From Flammulina velutipes (taxonomy: Eukaryota > Basidiomycota > Agaricomycetes > Agaricales > Physalacriaceae), in contig CM022369.1 in assembly GCA_011800155.1 (NCBI GenBank), positions 744,001 to 808,000 on the forward strand: a stretch of 64,000 nucleotides of DNA. Reading direction: 5' to 3'. The translations under genes were made by a program, and so were the position numbers. Shown piece by piece: positions 57,091 to 64,000 of this stretch (the first letter of the stretch is position 1; every line of letters begins with the position of its first letter). Below the pieces are notes generated by a model. The model did no database searches, had not been told where the DNA came from, and was given only the letters and a program-made list of their open reading frames with translations.

Positions 57091-58408
57091 TTAGAGCGAA
57101 CATCTGCCATCCGCGTAACATAGCGGTGTTTTCTGCCACCGTTTCTTGCCGTCCGATGTTGCCAAGGCCTTCAACGATTGCATACGCCCTGTGGTGACTC
57201 CAATCCTCTCTCTGACCTGCCGAACAATTTCTGGGATACCTAGACCATCTATATCATGCGTTGAGATTATGTAGAACCCGACTTTTTCATCATTTTCGAG
57301 ATCTTCTACGCCCTAAAAACAGGAATGCTTGATCTCGGGGGTGTGTTTAGAGGGTCTGAGACTGGACTCACAGCTAGCTTGCAGCGTATCCCACCATGTA
57401 TGCTGTTGTTGGCCATCAAGCCTTCTTCTTGTGCGAGGTAGAAGAATGTACCATGAGTTACACGAGATTGTTCTGTCACAGTTCCGGCGTATGCTGGCCA
57501 TGTATCCTACAGATCTTTGGTAAGATTATTGTCAGTATATTCCGGTATGGAAAAGGTATACCAAGTGTGCATCGAAATGAATAACAGATATAGGTCCGTG
57601 GACTTTATGGAGTGCTCGTAGAATGGGAAGGACCTGTTGCACCAAACAAATCAAGAGTCAGTTCCTGAACTACAAAATGGACGCACGATGGTATGATCAC
57701 CTCCAAGGCTTATTATCCGAGGGTAATTGGCGACTTCACTAGAACCAGGGAGTGGCCGTTTCAGAAGCGTGGAATACGCCACTTCCATTTGGTCCACGGC
57801 TAGGGCGTTATCGAAAGGGCTCACGGGAACCTAGGAGTGATGTAAAACACAATTCACCTCTTGACATGAAGGAGACATACATCTCCACAGTCTATAATCC
57901 TTAGTCCCTGCGCATACGGATTGGTACCCCACGCCATAGTGTATCCCCTTGACTCACGCTGACGACGGCTGCCCGAGCGTATGGCGTATGGACCAAAGCG
58001 TGCACTTTGAAGATTATATTTAACCCATATGAATAGGCTTCTACACGTAACTCACCCATTCCGATAAGTCACCTACAATCTGACAATGTTGAATCTGTTA
58101 GATCACTATGTAGGGATAGATAGCTCACACACCCCAGTATCAAATGGCATGCCAAGAATTGCGATGTCGAATGACACGTCCTCTTCCTCAAGACAACGAT
58201 GATAGGGAAGGTGAGAGAAAGATAAAGGCCCAGAAAATGGTTGATCAATCTGTGGACCGTATTTTTCTAGCCATGTTAGGTCTTGGATGTCAGAGGAGAG
58301 CACCACTTCTGGACGAAGATCATCATCGAGTGCTATATCAGAGGCGATGGTTTGAGACGAGAAAGAGAGAACAGCAAAAGCCAAAAGGGACAATCCAATG
58401 AGCGACAT
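57091..58408 (-). pseudogene. Truncated and frameshifted agmatinase (ureohydrolase family)
   Basis: Exons 58408-58133, 58072-58056 (17 bp), 58004-57881, 57830-57687, 57633-57563, 57506-57372 and 57312-57091. A signal-like hydrophobic start (MSLIGLSLLAFAVLSFSS) leads to the agmatinase fold: ILGMPFDTG, VTYRNGARFGPYAIR, IISLGGDHTI and FDAHLDTWP. The first metal-binding Asp/His set is therefore present. In the exon carrying HKVHGP-like text a single C is missing near 57600, which shifts the frame before FDAHLD. After EIVRQVRERIG the expected second metal motif (D-x-D-x-x-D-P) and the last 80 residues are absent, and the frame runs into unrelated codons to TAA at 57091. I infer an inactive remnant; introns are retained, so it is not a processed copy. 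Confidence 0.76.
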
Positions 58409-58517
58409 GACCGCAAGATCTTGAATGATCGGGGGTCCGGGGAAACGAGCCGGCGCCGAACTTGCGTCTTACAAATGCTATCTCCAGGTTCTAACCTTCG
58501 AATTCAACGCTTCTGTT
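58409..58517. promoter_or_regulatory. Short divergent promoter, agmatinase remnant / DCAF11 gene
   Basis: The start codons of the minus-strand remnant and the plus-strand gene are 109 bp apart. Confidence 0.4.
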
Positions 58518-60890
58518 ATGGACGACCGACACAGCGATAATGATCAACCGCCGCCAACCACCAACGACTCTCCCTCCACCTCTGACAATCTTGGAGTCAC
58601 GATATCGCCCGTAACCCTCAGCCTACTCGCTAGTGCGTCTTCCCTTTGACTGGTGCATCATACATACTAAATATTTACAGGACTCGTACAGAACTCTGGA
58701 AATGGTGGATTGGCACTGAATAGCTCACAGTTGCTGAGTCTCTTCAGCCAGATTGACGCCGAGGACGACGACGACGACGTAGATGCCGACGATGACGATG
58801 ACGGGGATTACCATCCCGCTTATCAAAACTTACTGGGGCGCCAGCGAAGCTCTGTGCCGCCTGAATCTGTGAACTGGCGTCCGGCTGTGACTGAACCCCA
58901 AGAGCCTGGGGCGGGCCTTCTATTTAGTGGAGAATACGGACGGATTGGACCCAAGGCAAGAGAGCGCGCAGTGAACCCAAGCAACAATATCGCTCAGACT
59001 ATTGCTCGACGGTCAGAAGGTAGAGGTCGTCGGTCACTGGTGAGCAGAGAAGATCTAGCGAGCGTGAGTACCGAAGAGATACGACACATGTCGATACTAA
59101 TTACTTTAGTCTCTCGTTCCAAATACAGACGGGACTGCAGTGGCATCCTATGGGTCCAACATTTACACCGCCCAATACTCTAAAGGTTTGCCTGCTTACA
59201 TTGTCTCTGCTCATCTTTAACAGACCGCCAGATTCAACATTCTACTACACATGTTCCCAAGGCAAATTGTTTCTGTTTAGGGTTGTTCCCCGAGTACTTA
59301 CTCTAACCAGACTTCCGCCTCTATATGTTCGACTCTAGTATGCCGCGCGCATCCATGTCGGATCGTATCGATAGTCAAATGGATCCTTACATCGACACCA
59401 ACATGGCAGTTAAACGTAGAATACAAGGCCATCCTGGAAGGTGGACTATCACTGACGCCAATCTTTCACCTGATAATCAGAGGTGAGACTCCTTGTAACG
59501 AGCAACGAAGGAGTAACAACTTACCTCGTACAGGATGATATATTCGTCTATCGTGAGAAGCATGCAAGACATTGAAGAGGTTCACGCTGACCACGTGTCA
59601 AACAGACACCCACCGTTCATATGACGAGCACGGTCGACGAGAACCCCAGCCAGATACCTATCCCGTTTGCAGACAATGGTCAAGGCGACGATGATGGTGA
59701 CGATTGGACATCAGGAATTTACAGCTGCACCTTTTCAGCTGACGGAAACGAAATTGTCGCTGGTGGAAATGGGATGATATTCGGTAAAGCCAGTCTCTTA
59801 AGTTTTAATTATTTGCAACTTAGCATATCCAGTGTATGACTTGTTGGCCAACCGGAGGAGCGTAAGGATTCGGGCGCACAACGACGACGTTAATAGCTGT
59901 TGTTGGGCCGATACTGCATCTGGTAACATCCTAGTCAGTGCGTCTGACGATAGCTTCCTGAAAGTTTGGTATGTGACCTCTTACACAACATATTGCATTT
60001 TTTGACCTGTAGCTAACTCTTTCAAGGGATAGGCGGTCACTGGGGACGTCGCCGAAGCCTTCTGGCGTCCTCATGGGGCACACAGAAGGTATCACATATG
60101 TCTCTGCCAAAGGCGATGGTCGATATGTTATCTCGAATGGAAAAGATCAGACTTTGCGTCTTTGGGATCTAAGAAAGATGCGCAGCTCTTTGGAACATGA
60201 AACGGAGAGGAAGAGTTATGGAATTCGCGGATTTGACTATCGGTAAATTTAACCTTACACTGTTCTTAGTCATTATAACTCCCTGCTAGGTATCCGCCGT
60301 ATCGAAAACCCAAATATGACAGGCACCCTCTGGACTGCAGTGTTATGACTTATCATGGCCACTCTGTTCTGAGGACGCTCATCCGATGTCACTTCAGTCC
60401 TGCAGAAACCACTGGTGGTCAATACCTTTATTCTGGTTCCGCGGATGGGAAGGTTCATGTAAGTATTCTTCTCTCATCCAAGCCTCACCAATCAAATGCA
60501 TGACAGATCTGGTCACTGGACGGTAGAGTTGTTCAAACGTTGGACCGGTCGAAGACTCTTTCATTGGGTTTCGATCCATCGGCGCCTGAGCCGGTGGATC
60601 GAACTCAGAGAAAAGGCGTATGTGTGCGCGATGTCAGCTGGCATTCGCAGGAGCCTGTCATGATGAGCGCTGGATGGGATTCGGGTCGAGGGGGTAGCAT
60701 TTTGGCTAGGCATGAATGGAAAGGGCTAAACAAGATGCAAGGGAATCTTAAGGATTGGGTGCAGAAGCACGACATTGAAGCCTTAGAAGGGGAGCATCGT
60801 GTCACCCACTCACAGAACCGCAGATCGGTCGGGACGTACATGCCTGGCGCTTTCACTACAGATTCTGATATCCCATCTGACGAAGAATAG
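58518..60890 (+). CDS. DCAF11: DCAF11/WDR23-type CUL4-DDB1 substrate receptor, 625 aa
   Basis: Eleven exons: 58518-58632, 58681-59063, 59110-59185, 59232-59261, 59311-59482, 59534-59552 (19 bp), 59606-59783, 59833-59968, 60027-60242, 60290-60458 and 60507-60890. Conserved N-terminal motifs SREDLASSLVPNTDGTAVAS, FYYTCSQDFRLYMFDSS and QGHPGRWTITDANLSPD precede WD40 repeats. Two repeats carry the DDB1-binding W-D-x-R box (LKVWDRRSLG, LRLWDLRKM). Other repeats include SGIYSCTFSADGNEIVAGG and YLYSGSADGKVHIWS. In animals DCAF11 recruits targets such as Nrf-type factors to CUL4. The N-terminus contains an Asp run. The intron 59262-59310 starts with GC (AAG|GCAAAT). Only that splice restores YTCSQDFRLYMFD. 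Confidence 0.9.
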
Positions 60891-60971
60891 ATACCTTCGA
60901 ACGTCTGTCCGCAGTTCTGTGGTAATGGTATACATTAATACTGTGCGCTACTACTATATTTCCACTGTCCA

Positions 60972-63430
60972 TCATATAAGCTCGAGATCCTATAGCGATT
61001 CAAGATTAGTTCATGGAAGACATCAACTTAGACGTACCTTTTCTATCATCCTCCTCGCAATAGGATGGAAACCAGTCTTCGATTTGTCAAACGTGCTTCT
61101 CGCGAGTTCTTTATCCAGTTTGTAAACCATTCTGAACATATCGCGGCAGAACTTCATGCGTCCGATGACAGCACCGGTGTCAGATCCGGAAACCCAATTG
61201 ACGGCATGAACCGCAAATTTGTCTGCAGCTTCTCCTGGCTTTGCCAGTGCCACTTTATAGAAGCGAGACCGAATTTCTGCGTTGAGAGTCCGTGAGAAGC
61301 CATATAATGTACCAAGAAGAATGATATGTCCGGATGGTAGAGGGTCATATGTTGCAATCTTCTCGAGGAGCACAGCTGCGGAAGAAATTTAGAGGTGTGT
61401 TATTGAAGGTAGTACGTGCTTACTCTTTTGTAAAGAACTGAAGGCCTCGATGTCTTTTGCATCAAAGGCTAGATGGGACACATCCTCGTCTCGGGAAAAG
61501 TTCCATTTCTCAGCTAGCTCGTAAGCCTTGGTTGCGAGAGTTGTGTCATACTTCATTTCGACGGGAAGCGTTGTTCCTTCACCATAGAACCATGCCTGAG
61601 AAAGATTTATGTCAGCTGTTGGGTACGGCACTAGGGTCTGTACACGCACATCCCAGTCGATACTATCTAGCTTTGTGGTCATCTCAGTACCGCCGTTCTT
61701 CGCGTAGTACCCATACAGGTGATCCTTCCATTGTTGAGTCGTAATGCTTTTGCCGATAAAGGTATTAACGTAGTCCTTGACATAAGGGAGGAAAACATCG
61801 AGGCCGCCCAGAGTCCGCTCTGTCAGACTGTTAGCACCCCGGTGTCTTATTGTCATGCTCCCTACCGATATGAAGAATGAGATTAGCGCCTTTCTCGTAC
61901 GGGACCTACACATTCGGGCCACTGTTCGAGTCATTCAATGTAAAACATTTTAAAACGCACTGTGCTGTATGCTTCATCCGGATCCTCCCCTTTCTCAAAT
62001 TCGATGACAAGTCTTTGATACTTGGGGTTGTTGCTGTGAAGTTCGAGAGCATCTTTCAACGATGCAGCTCCAATGATGAAGGAAAAGTCGCGATCAGCCG
62101 CTGAGTGAATGAAATGCAGTAGAACGCGTTCCATGTACGTCGTCCAACCCTCATTGAGCCAGAAGTGAGTGGCATGAGCGTGTCTAGAACGAGATCCTGT
62201 GAGATAGATAATGAAAGGAACATCACATACATACGTGACACCATTTCCGAAGTACGAGTGGGTAAGTTCATGAGCCACGACATCAACAAGGGACCTGTCA
62301 CCTGCCAGAAGTGCTAAATTGAAGAAATCAGTCGTACGCCCAAACCCTTGAGACGGATTGCTTACTGGGAGTCAAGAACGTCAAGCACGCGTTCTCCATC
62401 CCCCCGTAAGGGAACGATGGAGGCAGTACCAAGAGATCGTATACACCAAACCTGTACGAGGTGACAATATCCTCTTCCTTTGCAAGGTACCGACATGTAT
62501 CCTCACTAAACTCCCAGAAGGCGGCATCGATAAGCTCAGGTTCAGCCCAGAGGCCGCTAGACCACGATCTTCCTGGAGGAACCTTGAAACCACGATAGAC
62601 CACATTTCCTGAGGCGATGGCGATGAGATATGATGGTATAGGCACGGGCTGGTGATAGATGTATGTGACGGCGTCCTTGCCGACAATTTTACCGTCATGT
62701 GCCGGACCATCTGAGGGTGGGTATTGGCGAATAGCGGAAAGAAGGACCGGGAGGACAGAGGTGACACTGGCTGTATACTTAATCTTGACAGAAGGAGTAT
62801 CTGCGATTGCGGTGAGGATTGCGTTATATTGAGCAAGAGACGATATGACCTTGAACAGGCAGCAGAGTACGAGCATAGATTGCTTGACATTGGCTGAATA
62901 GATAAGGGAAGCTTTTCCCCTGAGTCTGTCTAAAATATAGGTCAAGAAAGGATGCGATGAAAAGGGAGAAGTCATACTCCTTCTGCAGCCATTGCAAAGC
63001 CATACACCCATCTGTCGTTGAATACTTGATGGTGACTGATATCACAGAGCCCGCCTCGAGCCCTTCCGGCAAAGGTATATGCAAAGCTGAGCCCATGACC
63101 GGATGTTTCTCTTTGATCTCATACTATCGTGAATGGTAAGCGAGTCGAAGGCCAAATCGACATAGTGGAATGCTTACGGGCACAGTGCTACCAGCGATTT
63201 CGACGGCATCCAGAGCGAGGTCCAAAGTATCGAAGCTAAAACATGGTTAGACAGACAATGGCATGAACCACGATGACCAACATAATCTCGGCCACGCCAT
63301 CCTTATTGACTCTCAAGTCGTGTGTAGCTGAGCCGGAAATGACCTTCTTTTCCCAGTCGATGTCCCAGGTCAAAGATACGTGCTCTGACTGAATGTCAAT
63401 GTAGTTTGATTGCGTGGTTGGATCAGACAT
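60972..63430 (-). CDS. LTA4H: M1 aminopeptidase/leukotriene-A4 hydrolase type, 635 aa
   Basis: Twelve exons: 63430-63282, 63235-63178, 63123-62978, 62929-62850, 62800-62366, 62313-62235, 62183-61961, 61905-61866, 61819-61650, 61595-61424, 61375-61038 and 60989-60972 (18 bp). The product begins MSDPTTQSN. Catalytic marks: PYGGMENACLTFLTPTLLAG (G-x-M-E-N), the zinc site VVAHELTHSYFGNGVT (H-E-x-x-H) and FWLNEGWTTYMER supplying the third ligand Glu. The LTA4H C-terminal domain ends RRMIEKDLELI. In fungi this enzyme is a cytosolic aminopeptidase with an epoxide-hydrolase side activity. The stop lies 81 bp from the end of convergent DCAF11. The short last exon is supported by the conserved EKDL end. 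Confidence 0.9.
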
Positions 63431-63470
63431 GATGGTGAGTGCTAGACTGGTGCAGAGGGAGGGGTTCGTT

Positions 63471-63517
63471 GGCGTAGGTCCCTCTATCAAAATATTTTGA
63501 TGATCCGAGTGATGGCC
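63471..63517 (+). repeat. 47-bp inverted repeat, left arm
   Basis: The perfect reverse complement of 63840-63886, lying 41 bp before the aminopeptidase ATG. It contains the 14-bp palindrome TCAAAATATTTTGA (63487-63500). Weaker similarity continues towards the gene (CTCCCTCTG...ACCAG). Confidence 0.9.
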
Positions 63518-63839
63518 ATCGGTCCGGTCATGCGTCGTGGCGCAACGTTCACCAAAATAATTTAAATATTCGTAAGCTCGAATCAATAGCTTTTGGCTGA
63601 CTTTATCAACCAAGCATTACTCAGGAATCGGTTAAACACACTACAAGTTAGCCTTTGGAACGAATCTAAGGGCTTACAACCATCATCGTAAGAAACGGGA
63701 CGATAAAGCACTCTCAAGACCGCTAGAGTTTTTCACTAGTCTAAAATGGGGGTATGCGTCAACGCTAAGGTCTGTAGTGGATACAGAGAGCCGAGAATTG
63801 TCGAGAACGCCACAGACTGAAATATCCCGTGATGAACGA

Positions 63840-63886
63840 GGCCATCACTCGGATCATCAAAATATTTTGATAGAGGGACCTACGCC
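63840..63886 (-). repeat. 47-bp inverted repeat, right arm
   Basis: The matching arm, with palindrome at 63857-63870. It continues with imperfect similarity to about 63912. Confidence 0.9.
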
Positions 63887-63914
63887 TCCTACCCCCTCCC
63901 TCTGAACCAGGCTC

Positions 63915-63922
63915 TATATAAG
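63915..63922 (+). promoter_or_regulatory. TATA-like box facing right
   Basis: TATATAAG, 29 bp after the right repeat arm, oriented towards the window's right edge. It suggests a plus-strand gene starting near or beyond 64000. Confidence 0.4.
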
Positions 63923-64000
63923 AGAGTTCCAACGAACGTTTTCGAGCAGGGATCTCCAGGCTAGGTGAGTGCCTAAAAGTGAGATGAGCCACGTGCTCCA

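Larger units (their letters stand above)
63518..64000. other. Right edge, likely divergent promoter region
   Basis: No coding region was recognised. It holds the inverted repeat arm, a TATA-like box and possibly the 5' leader of a gene outside the window (GGTGAGTG at 63964 could be a donor site). Confidence 0.4.

Noticed and set aside
1..64000. tRNA, rRNA, CRISPR arrays, riboswitches
   Set aside because: No cloverleaf, conserved rRNA core or spaced direct repeats were recognised by eye; a covariance-model scan would be decisive.

Overview
The window looks like nuclear DNA of a filamentous basidiomycete, most likely an agaricomycete. Genes are dense and split by many short introns of about 45-60 bp. 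Both strands are used equally. Most proteins belong to families conserved across Basidiomycota: a short NTE1-like lysophospholipase, SHO1, VPS33, SLY1, CSC1-type channel, ricin-B-like protein and several F-box proteins. Exon joins below were worked out by hand from GT/GC-AG boundaries and reading-frame continuity, and no database was searched.

Left third (1-25 kb): a homeodomain gene and a C1D/Lrp1 exosome-cofactor gene share a 96-bp divergent promoter. They are followed by a methyltransferase, an F-box/LRR protein, a 73-aa YABBY/HMG-like protein, VPS33 (HOPS/CORVET SM protein), NTE1, a small kinase-like protein with lost catalytic residues, a beta-trefoil protein, a TBL1/Sif2-like WD40 protein and the osmosensor SHO1.

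Middle (25-44 kb): a RING protein (RNF10/Mag2) and a WBP11-type splicing factor are divergent. Then come an F-box protein, a PhzF-like protein, a GNAT acetyltransferase, a mitochondrial GHITM/BAX-inhibitor protein and SLY1 (ER-Golgi SM protein). A 5.6-kb non-LTR retrotransposon (LINE) with an uninterrupted endonuclease-RT-RNase H frame and a perfect target-site duplication sits inside the tenth codon of a small gene that encoded a probable lipid-anchored protein.

Right third (44-64 kb): EMI1 (twin CX9C), a nine-exon CSC1/OSCA-type channel, a decayed acid sphingomyelinase, an F-box gene, an FHIT-like hydrolase, a single-pass membrane protein, a broken agmatinase, DCAF11 (CUL4 receptor) and a leukotriene-A4-hydrolase-type aminopeptidase. 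At the right edge a perfect 47-bp inverted repeat containing a 14-bp palindrome lies between that aminopeptidase and a probable outward-facing promoter.

Recurrent themes are vesicle tethering/fusion (VPS33, SLY1), membrane and osmotic sensing (NTE1, SHO1, CSC1), ubiquitin ligase adaptors (three F-box proteins, RNF10, DCAF11), several GC-AG introns, and two decaying secreted/metabolic enzymes close to each other. No rRNA, tRNA or CRISPR array was recognised.
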